From contig JALQBC010000032.1 in NCBI GenBank assembly GCA_023375675.1, positions 248,001 through 312,000 of the forward strand: DNA of 64,000 bases, in the 5' to 3' direction. Source of the stretch: Cytospora piceicola. Its lineage: Eukaryota; Ascomycota; Sordariomycetes; Diaporthales; Cytosporaceae. The translations under genes were made by a program, and so were the position numbers. The notes below the pieces were generated by a model. That model made no database searches and was not told where the DNA came from. It was given only the letters and a program-made list of their open reading frames with translations. Shown piece after piece: positions 34,526 to 45,174 of the stretch; position 1 is the first letter of the stretch; every line of letters starts with the position of its first letter.

Positions 34526-35333
34526 CCCAGGCCCTTTATTTCTTATTATTCTTCTTGTCCTTGAATGCCTACGAAACAACCCTCCTGGCCTCGTCATCTG
34601 CCAACCCCCTCCTCCGCTCCCCTTCTGACCATATAGACCTACGACTGTCTGACTGAAAAGAAGGACGGCTTGACCGTCAGACAGACACTATTAGCAGCTA
34701 ACTAAGGTACTGCTTTCCTTGTTTGCTTCTTTGTTCATGCGTGTGTGTGTGTGTATGTACAATGTCTCAAGCAAACCTGGGACATACAGTACAGATCCAT
34801 ATGTACCCCTATAATCTCCCCAAGGCTGGCAGCATGATGGTCAAGAGATGGGATCTACATAGGGCCTGCATCTACCTAGTATGGCTAACTTGATCTGTAC
34901 CTGACAGACAGACAGACAGACACCAAAACCAGACAAAACCTATCCCTTCGCCCTTTGTCCAGTCCTTTGCTAACCTCCTACGGAGTATGCATATACCCAC
35001 GGTAGCCTTAGGTAAATATCCAAGTGCCCTAGACCCAGTACGTACCGACCAAGTACTTACAAAAAGTGTGGGCAGCGGTGCAATCGTAAGCCAACCGATT
35101 CGTTCCACGACAAACGGTGAATCAAAATCGGTGGCCGACTCTCTTCGTTCTGGCCGACCTCTCTGCTGGCCACCCTGACTTGACCTGACCAGCTACTGTA
35201 TGTATCTACTTGGGCTAACGCGAACGAACACATGTCATGTCATTTGCAATTTTACCCATTCCCTACGCACTACTTGGGCGCCGTGGATACTCAGGCAGTA
35301 ATCCCAACCAACCCAGCTGACCTGACCGCCTCA

Positions 35334-35376
35334 TTATCATCATCATCATTATCATCATCATCATCATCCATCATCA
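35334..35376. repeat. CAT/ATC trinucleotide microsatellite
   Basis: About thirteen interrupted ATC units (ATTATCATCATCATCATT and similar). No gene overlaps it. Confidence 0.85.
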
Positions 35377-36961
35377 GTCACGTACTCTTGAGGACCTGAC
35401 AAGGCCCAAGGCCCAAGGCCCAAGGCTTCCGGCTGAATATCATGTTGAAACCTGTGCCCGGCTTGTTTGAACGGGCGTTCAGAACACTCAGACACTTATT
35501 CGGTCTTTGCACCCCGTCTGCATTATCTCCTAACCACTGACAGTTGTATAAATAATGATAATAACAAGAATGATAATAATAATAATTAGTATTATACGGC
35601 AATCCCATAGGACGGACCTTGTCTCGTCATTCACTCAACCTTAAAGTCAGACAAGAATCAGGACCAGTCACGACCAAAAGACAAGACACGCATTAGTACA
35701 CAAGCAGAACTGACTGACTTACCACACACACACACATCGTCACACCCACACCGTCACACACCGTCACACACCGCTGATGACTGATGACTGGTGGAAAGGT
35801 GGGGACCGGCTGGCCGTCGACCGTGACCGTGGCCGTCTGGGGCCGACAGGCCGCCGTCCTCGCGGCCCCTTCCTCCCAGCGCAGCCCAGCGGCCGTGCCG
35901 AATAGGAGCTCATCGCCGGGATCCTCTGTCGAGAGCAAAACAGAAGGAGAAAAAAAAAAAAAAACAGACCGTCCCGGGTTGGGATCAGGAGAGATGAGGG
36001 GGAGGGTGGCCGTCCTCAGGCCGGCCCGGCTTTACACACACAAACCCAACCACCCACCAGCTCTCTCGCCTCCCTCTCGCCATAGGCTATTCGCTCGGTC
36101 TGTGCCCAGCCGGCCCCAGGTGTCGCAGAAATCTTCTCAATTCATCCTGTTTTGTTGACGGCCAGCGTCCAATGGTTGTCTGCTAAACAAGACCTGAGAA
36201 GGGTCGTGTCGGGTCGGGCTGGGCTTGGCCCGGCGCCGGCATGTTATCCATCCATCCCACCCCCCCATCTTCGGAGGGTAAAATTGAGTCGTCTCCAGTG
36301 ACCATGGATTTGGCCAAGGGAAATGCGCGAGGGCGAATGAGGGCCCTTATCGTTTCTGTCCCTGTATGTGGCCACATGTATTACCACATGGTGAGCAGAG
36401 GCAGCACCTACGGCAGCTTATTTGGTGGTTTACCTGAGTCTCTGACGAAACAGGATCCCTTATCACCACATGCATACTTAGTGATAGTCACAGCAAATTC
36501 ATATCCATGCCTCCTCCATTGAAGTGTTCCGCGTTCTGATGGCCTCGCTTTATGTTGAAAATCTTGATTTCGTTCCGTAGTTTGTGATATCTTCCCATTT
36601 CCTCACCGGTGGCACTTAGAAAGACGCAAAAACATTCTCACCCGGATCTACAGACAATGGGCGCATATTGAATGCTGCCAAAGGCTGAGGTTACCAAGTA
36701 GATATACCATAGAAGAAGAAGGATAAGAGAAACCGAGGTAATGAATCCCTCCCCGCCATATTCGTGACACATATTCATGAGATTAGATATCCGTTCTTCG
36801 TCGGCCATGAGGCGTGTATTTCATGCCTTAAGAGCCAGCCGTGTATCGTCCAACCAAATCCCAACCATCCATCATCATCAAGTCGTCAGTACCATATCCC
36901 ATCCATATACCCACCCATATACCCATCAGCCCCTTCAGCCCCGTCAGCCCCGTCAGCCCCA

Positions 36962-39422
36962 TCAGTCATCCACCCAAGGCGGATCGGCAGGGTACCTCCT
37001 CCCCCCAACCCCCTTGAGCACCGGGCTGGGCACCCTGTCCCTGTCCCTGTCCCTTTCCCTGTCGTCCACCCTCCGCCTCCTCTCCCTCTCGTCCCCGTAC
37101 CTATCCCTGTCGCGCAGGTCAAACGCCTCGTGCCTGTACCTGTCCACGTCAGCATGGCTGCTCGTCCTCCGCGGGTTCCCCGGCCGCCGCAGGTACCTAG
37201 CCTCGTCCTTCCTGCTCCTCGGCCTGTCCCTCCTGCCTCCGCCGCCGCCGCCGTCGACCTCGTCCCAGTCCGCCGGCGGGGGCGCCGCGTCCCGGCTGCG
37301 CCGCGACGACGACACGCGCTGCGCCTCGCGCTCGTACGCCTCCCTGTCGCGGTCCCTCTCCCGGCGGTCCCTCTCGCGGTCCCGGTCCCGGTCCCGGTCC
37401 CGGTCCCTCTCCCGCAGCCGCCTCTTGTGCCGCCTGCGCTCCGCCTCGGACTCGTCCTCGCTCGCCTCCTCGTACGACCAGTCCCGGCTCATGTGCGACC
37501 CCGTCGGGAGGCTGTCCCGGGACCGCAGGTCCAGCCGCTCCAGCCGGTCGAAGGGCGTGCCGCCGCTCCCGCTGCTGCCCGCGCTCCGGCGCGCCGCCTT
37601 CTCGGGCGTCCCCCCTCCGCCACCTCCTCCTCCTCCTCCCCCTCCCCCACCTCCAGGGAGCATCGTGGAGATCTTGTCGAACTTGTCCTTGGCCCAGGTC
37701 GTCGCCCCCTCGACGAACGGCGCGCTCTTCCGCCTGCTCCCCGGCACCGACGGGTCGCGCTCGCGCTCGTCGCCCCGCACCTTGGCGCCGCCGCCCCCCT
37801 CGGGCCGCAGCCCCGGGATCTGCACCGCGGGCGGCGCGTTGGGCACGGCCGGGGGCACGCCGGGGGAGGGCGTGGCGGGGGGCACGACGTGCACGAACCG
37901 CGGGACGACCTTGGCGCCGCGGGGGGCGGCGCCGTGGTGCCCGGAGCTCCGCCGCGACCGCGGGCTCATGTTGCCCTCCGAGTCGGACTCGTCGCTGCTG
38001 TGGCCGCGCGGGTGCGAGTGCCGCCGCGGCGGGGGCACCGCCCGGGCCGAGGCGGTGCTGGGGTTGAGGTGCACCGTGGAGAAGCCCTCCTGCGGGGACG
38101 GGTAGTCCGAGAAGGACCGCCGCCGCGACCGGTCCTCGCGCGCCGCCTCCTCGGCCGACGACCCGTTGCCCCTCCTGGACCGGTCCACCCGCTCCGGGGA
38201 GACGCGCACGGGCGCGCCCCGGGGGTACCGCGTGGCGTGGCCCGCGTTGACGTGGGTGTAGGGCACGGGGCGGTGGTTGAAGTAGTCGGACCCGAGCCCC
38301 GCCGCCGCCGGCCTCGGCCGAGTGGTAGAGGCTGGGCCCTGCGACGAGGTGCCTGACGCCGGGACATGCGAATATGCAGTACTGGTAGGGCCCTGTGACG
38401 AGGTGCCTGACGCCGGAACATGCGAGTATGTGGTAGAGGGTGGGGGGCCTGATGGCCCACCACCTGGTGCTGGGACGTTCCTGTATGCGGCCCTCAGTCG
38501 GTCGGCGGCAGACGCAGTTGGTCGGTCGGCCGAAGACGTGAATGTCGGCTTGGGTAGGTCCTGGGGTGAGTCCTTGGGCGTATCCTTGGCGGCCTCCTTC
38601 TGTGCCTCCTTGGTGATGGCCTCCTCGCGCAGCCTGTCGCCGCAAGCTGCATGCCACGCGCTGATGTCGGGATCCGGCTCTGTAGGGAAGGCCTCTGGGG
38701 TAATGTCGGGCGGGAAGGGGTCGCCCGTGTCAGGGTTCTTCAGGCGCCAGTCCTTGACGGCGGTGATTATATATGGTACGTGCTCATCAGGTGACAACAG
38801 GACCTGGATGGATTCCCAGCGCACGAATCCCCTGAGGGTCAGGGCAGGTATGGTGGGGGCCTCGTAGTCATTCTCGGTCGGTTGTAGGGTGTGCTGGCAG
38901 CCAAAGACCTGCCAGATGTAGGAGATAGATTCATGTGGGGCGTTCATGAAGAGACCTGAGCAATGAAGGCCACCCGGTCGTTAGCAGACATCGTGTCGTG
39001 GCGGCAGCTTTTGGTTCATGTCACGGTGGAGGTGTCGTAGGCGGTTAAGGGAAGAGAGACTCACGGTCATAGTCACCTCCAACAGCCTTGTAAAAGGCCG
39101 CAAGCTTGGTGGGGTTCAACACTCGGTCCTGTTTGTCGCCTATCTCATCAGTCTAGGAGGAGGGCAGAGAGAGGCCCACGATGTTAGTCGCCATACAGTG
39201 AATATGATACCCAAGGGGCAGCAGCGTTGGTTGGACGGGAGTGCTGGTGAAGAAGGCGGGCGGGCTCACAATATGCTGGCCGATGGCACGCAACAGGGCA
39301 TCCAGCACAGCCGTCGGGGTCTTGTTGGCCTCGTAGAGATATCCATAGAACTCCTTGGCATCGACAGGCTTCGACCTTGGGTTCGAGGTCGAGTTCGAGT
39401 TTGGGTCTGTGGCGCCGGCCAT
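36962..39422 (-). CDS. DUF7514-like domain protein with Arg/Asp-rich tail
   Basis: Three exons, 39422-39270, 39152-39065 and 38955-36962, encode 744 residues. The introns are 117 nt (GTGAGC, CTAAC, CCTAG) and 109 nt (GTGAGT, GCTAAC, CTCAG), and phases agree. Residues about 20-175 match the fungal DUF7514-type domain as I recall it: EFYGYLYEANKTPTAVLDAL, then LNPTKLAAFYKAVGGDYDRL, YIWQVFGCQHTLQPTEN and LRGFVRWESIQVLLSPDE. The role of this family is unknown. The remaining 570 residues are disordered: two SHVPASGTSSQGP repeats, many Ser/Arg and SP sites, a Gly run of about 15, and long RD/RE dipeptide runs resembling splicing or RNA-binding tails. Exon 1 starts at the only ATG that keeps the domain start. 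A nuclear location is a reasonable inference from the basic tail. Confidence 0.82.
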
Positions 39423-39619
39423 CGCGAGATCCAGTTGCTCACATCAGCCTGGTGAGGGCGGCGGGGTTGGTGAAGAGACGCTTGTTTGGGTGCAGGCGAA
39501 AGCGGAGTGTTGTGGTCAGTGATAAACACACACACGCTCACTGGCCTGTCAACAGGTGTGGTTGAGGAGGAGCTTCAGATCAATAGCCGGACAGGACGAA
39601 CAAATGCCGAAGGGTGTGT

Positions 39620-39658
39620 AATGGTATGGTATGGTATGGTATGGTATGGTATGGTATG
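39620..39658. repeat. ATGGT pentanucleotide array
   Basis: Seven tandem ATGGT units. Confidence 0.9.
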
Positions 39659-39857
39659 CGCTTCGTATATATGCATGTGCGTGTGTGCATGTATGTAAAA
39701 GTATACCTATATGGGTAGAGATGGTGGAATATTTACAAGAGTGGGCACGGCACACATGAAGGATGATCCGTCGGTAGAGAAGAGACGAGACGAGACGAGA
39801 CGAAACAAAACGACAACCGACGGGAGGAGAGAGAGAGAGAGGAAGAGACAGAACAGA

Positions 39858-39945
39858 GAGGATGGACAGACGGACAGTCAAACAAACAGACACACGGACA
39901 GACGAACGGACAGACAGACAGACAGACAGACAGACAAGCAGACGG
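39858..39945. repeat. GACA-rich tetranucleotide array
   Basis: GACAGACGGACAG-type units, becoming perfect GACA repeats at about 39910-39935. Confidence 0.85.
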
Positions 39946-40222
39946 GATTTGTGCAAGGTTGACAACAAGCCGGTTCTAATCTTGGAGGGGAAGCTTGGGA
40001 ACCTTGAGAAGCTTGAGAAGCTTGGGGACCTTGGGGACCTTGAGGGAGAAAGAGTTGGAACATGGAACATACAGTACATGGAACATACAGTACATAGAAC
40101 ATACAGTAGTAGCATGTGTTGTGTGTGTGTGTATGTGTTTGTGTGTGTGTGTGTGTGGGAGCTGCTACTGCTGGCTGCTGCATGTGTGTGCAGGTCAAAA
40201 CCGGTCAATCAGACCAAACAGC

Positions 40223-40275
40223 TGGCAACAAGCTGCTACAGGCTGCTACAGGCTGCTACAGGCTGTTACAGGCTG
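40223..40275. repeat. 10-nt tandem repeat GCTGCTACAG, five imperfect copies
   Basis: Units read GCTGCTACAG three times, then GCTGTTACAG and a partial GCTGG copy. Confidence 0.85.
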
Positions 40276-41246
40276 GTGCTGGCTGGCTTGCTGCAGCCTT
40301 TTTCCTGCCTCCGGTATGATTGATCGATGTGCAGCGGTGATGTGCAGAGGAGCCAAGTCACCGCCCGCCCGCCGCGCTGGAAAGGCACTTCTGGCACACT
40401 TCGGGATCAGTTCCGTGCCCAGCAACGGTTGTTAGTGGATGTTAGTGGGCCCACCACAGCGTCACTCGCGGAGGCTGGGGGCTACACGTGCCCCACCTGC
40501 GCCCACTAACACTGAGCAGTACCCAGTAACTTGGCCATGTTGTACTGACAAGTCTTGCATACTTAAGTACTGTGTAGACTACTGAGACCCGCATTCCTGC
40601 TTGGATGTCATCACCAACCAACCAACTAAATAAGTGTATGCATGCATCTTCTATATTTTTTTTCTTTTCTTTTTCCTTTCTGTGTTTTGATTTCTCCTCC
40701 CTCGTGCATTAGTGAGCACTCTTGGTACTGTGTCTGTGTGTGTTTCTTCTCCTCTGAAGGCTCCTTCGAAGTTGTCAAACTTGACCAGTCTATTCTATAC
40801 AGAATTACTCTTATGGCAACGGTGGGCGATGACATGAATGGCGTCCAAGGTTTTCTCGACGATGCCCAAGTACTTGGCTGCGTGGCTATCCCGGTAGGCA
40901 AGTACCTAGCTAGGTAGCTATACCCAGTCTACCTAGGCATAATGTACATGTCCTAGGATGAGTACTTTTTACAGCCTCCCGATTTAATTTATGTATAAAC
41001 TAGGCTCGTTGTCTGAGGCCAGCCTGGTGGTGATCCTTCTTCCCTCTGTGCTGGATTTCCACAAAAACAAGGCACACATGAATAGATACGCACATGCCAG
41101 CCATGCCTACATCCCACAGTCGTTCCAGTTGTTCCAGTTGTTCCAGTTGTTCCCACGTCTAGGAAGACAAATATCGGTACAGGTGTGGGTGTCTAACATC
41201 CTAACATCCTAACATCCTTACAGCATCATATCATCATATCATCATA

Positions 41247-41884
41247 TCACCACCTCTGCCCGACCAGCCCATACAAGCCCAAGAGCGAACCCGCCAGCGG
41301 GAACAGCGACCTGACCAGATTCAGCCATTTCCACCTCACAAGCAGCGCCCCCACAGCCTCAGAGCCCAACGTGCTCGCCCCGTCCGCAACGGCCAGCAGG
41401 GCCTGGTTCGTCGGGTCCATCAAGACCAAGGTGAAGGGCACAATCGCGATGCTGAGCCCCATGGCGCCCAGGCAGTCGCCCCAGCTGCGGTTCTGCCTGC
41501 TGCGGTCGTACAGGAGGTAGCCGTAGCCCAGCAGCGACACCGCCGCCGCCTGGGGGCCGAGCACCTTGCCCCGGCTGTAGATGCCCGCCCACTGCTGGGC
41601 GAGCACCTGGCCCGGCACGGGGGAGCTGGCCGAGAGGAGGCCTGGGATGGCGAGGACGGACAGCATAGCCTGCCCGCCTGGATGGGGTGTATATACCATG
41701 TTAGTTGAGTGACTCAGTCCCGCTATCTACCTAGGTACCTACCTAGGTACTTACTTGGGTACTTGAGTAGTTACCTAGGTATGGTGAGACTGAGAGACGA
41801 GAGAGATTCCGTACCTGAGTTCCACGCTGACCCGAGGATACCTGCCGAGGCCGCGAGCATCGTCGTTGCAGAGAGTCCGGACAT
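41247..41884 (-). CDS. DUF1772 (anthrone oxygenase-like) membrane protein
   Basis: Two exons, 41884-41815 and 41677-41247, give 166 residues. The 137-nt intron (GTACGG, CAACTAAC, ATCCAG) joins SAWNSG to GQAMLSVLAIPGL in phase. Four hydrophobic segments fit the DUF1772 fold: residues about 5-22, 25-40, 55-75 and 85-105, with a C-terminal helix near 140-160. The WAGIYSRGKVLGP segment after helix 2 and the SWGDCLGAMGLSIAIVPFTL helix match family members. Some DUF1772 proteins oxidise anthrones to anthraquinones in polyketide pathways, but many stand alone with unknown roles, and no polyketide synthase is in this window. A cluster of CCTAGGTACC palindromes falls inside the intron (41725-41785), which is odd and may affect splicing. 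Confidence 0.83.
41725..41785. repeat. CCTAGGTACC palindromes inside the DUF1772 intron
   Basis: CTACCTAGGTACCTACCTAGGTACTTACTTGGGTAC and ACCTAGGTA occur within the 137-nt intron. This is the only case here where the motif family lies inside a transcribed gene. Confidence 0.75.
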
Positions 41885-41935
41885 GATGGGTCCTGGTTTC
41901 GATCTGATGTTTTGATGTTTGGTGATATGGTAGAT

Positions 41936-41961
41936 AATGATGATGATGATGATGATGATGG
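41936..41961. repeat. GAT trinucleotide microsatellite
   Basis: About nine GAT/ATG units in the short 272-bp gap upstream of the DUF1772 gene start. Confidence 0.85.
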
Positions 41962-42156
41962 GCTAAAGCCTGGTGCTTCAGTCGAGGAGCAGTGAGTGAG
42001 TGACTTCGGACTTTATATCATGACAGGTACAATCCTTTCGGACTCTTGAGGATTTAGTCTCGGATGAATGCGGCCTCTACAAAATGTCCGACTCTCGATA
42101 AGATGATGATTGATGAATGATGATTCTCCCTCTCCAATTACTCGACACTATAGTGT

Positions 42157-42879
42157 CTATCTACCGACAGTACCGTTTCGAGGGAGATACCGAAATGCGA
42201 CCAACTCCGCCATCTTCTCAGCATCGTGAAAGTCCACTTCCTCAAACACCAAGAATCTCTCAAACCCACTTTTCTCCAGAACACGCAGACTGCCACCATT
42301 CAGCCCGCTAGTCACAGCTACCAACTGCTCGGCCACCAGTTCCCCCTCGTCACCAACCATCCCCCCCACCAGAGACCTCACATCCACCCTCCTCTCAACC
42401 ACCTCCCTCGGCAGCCCCTCCCACATCTCCAGGAACGCACCCAGGAACTCCGTGGCCATGCCCTGACCCCAGTACTCCCTCCTCAGCAGGTATCCCACCT
42501 CGGGCCAGCCGAACCCGATCTGGACCCCGGCCACTCTCTCGAGGGTATGCACGCCGCCCATGCCGACGAGCTCGCCCGTCTCCCGCAGGCAGATGGCGCA
42601 GTTGAAGGTGTTGGCGTCGTTGGGCGGCAGCGACAGGGCGAGCCGCGCGGCCGTCCGCTCCTTGTCCGCGTCGGCGCGGCCCGCCGAAGACCACCGCATG
42701 ACCTCTGGCTGGCTCCGGAGCTCGTGGACCGCGTCGAGGTCCGAGGGGGCCAGGGCGCGGAGGAGGAGCCGCGGGGTGGTGACCTGCGGGCGGGACGGGC
42801 TGGGCGGCAGGGTCGGGATGGTGGTGCGGACGGTGACGGTGGTCACCTGGCCGGGGAGAGGCATGGTGGGGGGAGGCAT
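42157..42879 (-). CDS. GNAT-family N-acetyltransferase (RimJ/RimL type)
   Basis: 240 residues from ATG 42879; the frame continues upstream only to a TTG, so this is the first true ATG. A second Met at 42864 (MPLPGQVTTV) is equally possible. The Acetyltransf_3 pattern is clear: TPRLLLRALAPSDLDAVHEL near the start, GELVGMGGVHTLER in the middle, EVGYLLRREYWGQGMATEFL (the acetyl-CoA loop QGMA) and the closing NGGSLRVLEKSGFERF. Such proteins acetylate N-termini or small molecules; the substrate cannot be told. The gene is divergent from the zinc-cluster gene with 368 bp between starts, so they may share a regulatory region. Confidence 0.85.
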   Translation of the reverse strand: MPPPTMPLPGQVTTVTVRTTIPTLPPSPSRPQVTTPRLLLRALAPSDLDAVHELRSQPEVMRWSSAGRADADKERTAARLALSLPPNDANTFNCAICLRETGELVGMGGVHTLERVAGVQIGFGWPEVGYLLRREYWGQGMATEFLGAFLEMWEGLPREVVERRVDVRSLVGGMVGDEGELVAEQLVAVTSGLNGGSLRVLEKSGFERFLVFEEVDFHDAEKMAELVAFRYLPRNGTVGR

Positions 42880-43247
42880 GGTGGGATGTGTAGTGAGGGG
42901 TGGAGGGGGGGTCAATGACCACGGATGATGTGCTCGAATTGAGACACAGGGCAATTTATCTCTTGCAAATTACAAAATACCGGGACTAAGAAGGAGGAGG
43001 CCATCAAATGGTACTTATAAGTCCAGATCCGCAGTTCCTACGGATTTAGCGTAGAGTCATCCGGCAAACATTACCCATTTCCAAGTATCCATAGCAGTGA
43101 AAGATACAAGTACTGTGTCTATGTATCTGAATCCTTTACAGATTACAGGTCACACTCTAGCGCATCCTACATAATCTCTCCCAACACGTCAACCCTCATT
43201 TTCGTAATAATTCCATGCCACCCCGCGGGCCCTAGGAGCTCATTAAC
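42880..43247. promoter_or_regulatory. divergent intergenic region GNAT / Zn(II)2Cys6 gene
   Basis: 368 bases between two divergent start codons. No CGG-type zinc-cluster binding pair is obvious. It contains a G-rich strip at 42895-42911 next to the GNAT start. Nothing else recognisable. Confidence 0.5.
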
Positions 43248-43955
43248 ATGAGCCCATCGTCTGCATCCCCAGCAGCAGCAGCAGCAGCAGCAGCCCGCCA
43301 GGCCCCCGAGGCCGGGAAGGAAGTCCACGCCCTGAGCTGCGTGAACTGCCGCCAGCGCAAGGTCAGGTGCAGCAAGACATACCCCTGCCCGCACTGCCTG
43401 AGAGGCGGGCTGGAATGCATATTCCCCTCGCGCAAGAGGGACAGGGCGCCGAGGAGGAACCACAACCGTGAGCTCCTCGACAGGCTCGCCAAGCTCGAGG
43501 CCATCGTCGGCCAGGCCAGCCCGGGGGCGCCCGGCGCCGCGGGTTCCTCCCATCCGGGCGCGGACGCGCCACCGGCACCGGCCCCTTCAGGCCAGCCCGG
43601 TGCTGCTGTTGACAGCGCCGTCGTGCAGCCCCCAACGCCACCGGCAGCCCCCCAGGGCCTCGACGCCGAGCTCAGGGACCCGCAGGAGAGGTGCCCCGCC
43701 GCCCGGCCCGCGCCGAGGGGCGACCCGGCCGCCAAGTACGTGAGCGGGGAGTTCTGGGCGAACCTCTCGAGCGAGGTGGAGGGCATCAAGGCCGCGCTCG
43801 AGCAGCCCAGCGAGGACGAGGAGGACCCGAGCGACGGCGGCTCGCCAGAGTCCCCGTCGCAGGGCGGCAGCCCCAACTACTACGTCACCTCCCCGGCCAT
43901 CTTTGGGAACGCGATGGCCGCCTCGACAACGAGAGGCGGTAATTTCCGATTTTAG
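43248..43955 (+). CDS. Zn(II)2Cys6 transcription factor, N-terminal part, truncated
   Basis: 235 residues from ATG 43248. Residues 31-57 form a perfect zinc cluster, C-X2-C-X6-C-X5-C-X2-C-X6-C (CVNCRQRKVRC, then CPHCLRGGLEC), followed by a basic linker and a short coiled coil (RELLDRLAKLEAIV, about 73-86). The rest is a Pro/Ala-rich linker and a Ser/Glu-rich stretch. Full-length regulators of this kind usually continue for several hundred residues with a fungal-specific middle domain (PF04082). Here the frame ends in GGNFRF at a TAG exactly where the AT-rich block begins. The DNA-binding half is intact, so a truncated product could still bind DNA, but loss of function is as likely. It may be a pseudogene. 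Confidence 0.75.
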   Translation: MSPSSASPAAAAAAAARQAPEAGKEVHALSCVNCRQRKVRCSKTYPCPHCLRGGLECIFPSRKRDRAPRRNHNRELLDRLAKLEAIVGQASPGAPGAAGSSHPGADAPPAPAPSGQPGAAVDSAVVQPPTPPAAPQGLDAELRDPQERCPAARPAPRGDPAAKYVSGEFWANLSSEVEGIKAALEQPSEDEEDPSDGGSPESPSQGGSPNYYVTSPAIFGNAMAASTTRGGNFRF

Positions 43956-43978
43956 CAGGTTTCGGCTCCTGAGACACT

Positions 43979-44040
43979 GTTTCTAAAGTGTATTCTCGAG
44001 TCTAATATAGTTTCTAAAGTGTATTTTCGAGTGTGATATA
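43979..44040. repeat. 31-nt direct repeat at the edge of the AT-rich block
   Basis: Two copies of GTTTCTAAAGTGTATTCTCG and following bases, starting at 43979 and 44010, with a few substitutions. They lie just beyond the stop codon of the truncated zinc-cluster gene. Confidence 0.8.
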
Positions 44041-44158
44041 TATATCGTAAGTTAAAACTTTATCTCTAGAGTTTAGCTTCGAGACTTTAAGACTATAACT
44101 CGAGGTCGGCCTTTAGCTAGCCTTCGAAGCTAATCTTCGAGTTTTAATCGTAACTATT

Positions 44159-44280
44159 ACTGTCTGTATATCGCTTACGACCTTTAACCTTCGACCTTCG
44201 AGTCTAATCGTATATAGCTATCTGTCTCTATATCGCCCTTAACCTTCGACCCTCGGCCTTTAAGTCTTAATCGTTTAGCT
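44159..44280. repeat. approximately 61-nt imperfect tandem duplication
   Basis: CTGTCT(G/C)TATATCGC followed by a TTAACCTTCGACC(T/C)TCG core and TTAATCG/TCTAATCG ends, starting near 44160 and 44222. Confidence 0.65.
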
Positions 44281-45030
44281 TCTATTACGTTTAATAGATT
44301 ACTAATTATCTGACCGTAGCTATATAGGTAGTATTTTTAATACGTCTTATAGTCGGTCCGCCCCGGAAAATCTATATATAATTCCTTTTACGGCCGGTCT
44401 GCTACGGTCGGCTTAAGCTATACCGAGTAAGAAAGGCGATATAGAAGGCTATAATACTTTAAATAGTCTAGCCGGATAATTTATAAATAGCTACGATACC
44501 TTTTACAGTCGGTTTATTATAAAAGACGTAACGTATACTATAAGGACAGCTGCTAGATTACGATATAGGCGACGTAAGAATCTCGCTTAAAGAAGGTTAG
44601 TTATAAAAAGCCCCCGGCTTAAAAAGGATAAAAGGGAAGGCTATTCGATTAAATACTAAAGGCGATAAAAGTAATAAATAGTTATAATCGTTCGTATAAT
44701 ATCCTAACGTTTAAATTCACATATCTAATTTAAATATCCTTACCCTTATTTATTATAAAGTTATTATCGTTATTACCTTATTACTATTAAAGCTATTATT
44801 TACCCTTAGAACTATCGTTACTATCGTCGGTATAGTTAACCTTAAAACCTTTTCTAGCTTTAAAACTATCGTCGGTATAGTTAGCTTTAAAACTATCGCT
44901 ACTATCGCTACCGGCGCTATCCTTACCTTCGTCTATAATGTCGTTTAACGTTACCGCCTGTATTAGTGTCGATATACTGCTATTCGACGGCTGAAGGGCG
45001 GCTAGCCGTAATAATCGTCGATATATCGGG

Positions 45031-45174
45031 TACTAACGCTTTAAAGATATCTCCGAAGAGTGATTATCGTTAGAATTCCGACGTTTTAAGGTCGGCTTCG
45101 AATACTAACGCTTTAAAGATCTCTCCGAGGAGTGATCATTAGAATTCCGACGTTTTAAGGTCGGCTTCTTAATA
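45031..45174. repeat. 72-nt tandem repeat, two copies
   Basis: Copies start TACTAACGCTTTAAAGAT at 45031 and 45103 and share ATTCCGACGTTTTAAGGTCG. They differ by a few substitutions and a short indel. Confidence 0.85.

Larger units (their letters stand above)
33268..36961. other. 3.7-kb intergenic region rich in simple repeats
   Basis: No gene is supportable. The region holds a CAGT tetranucleotide array, a 13-nt ACCGGCACAGGGG tandem repeat, a CCTAGGTA-type palindrome cluster, a CAT microsatellite and CA repeats. There is also an A-run (35948-35965) and a CAGCCCC(G/A)T 9-nt repeat next to the DUF7514-like stop. It separates the 5' end of one minus-strand gene from the 3' end of the next. Confidence 0.55.
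39423..41246. other. intergenic with microsatellites between two minus-strand genes
   Basis: No gene is supportable. Contents include an ATGGT pentanucleotide array, GAGACGA repeats at 39783-39800, a GACA array, GT-rich arrays near 40115-40157, a 10-nt GCTGCTACAG tandem repeat, and a TTCCAGTTG nonamer repeat at 41123-41150. CCTAGGTA-type palindromes lie at 40895-40945. Confidence 0.55.

Noticed and set aside
36764..38356. 530-codon plus-strand frame antisense to the DUF7514-like gene
   Set aside because: It is the complement of GC-rich RD/RE-coding repeats. The translation is Pro/Arg/Val low complexity without domains, while the minus strand gives a domain with valid introns.
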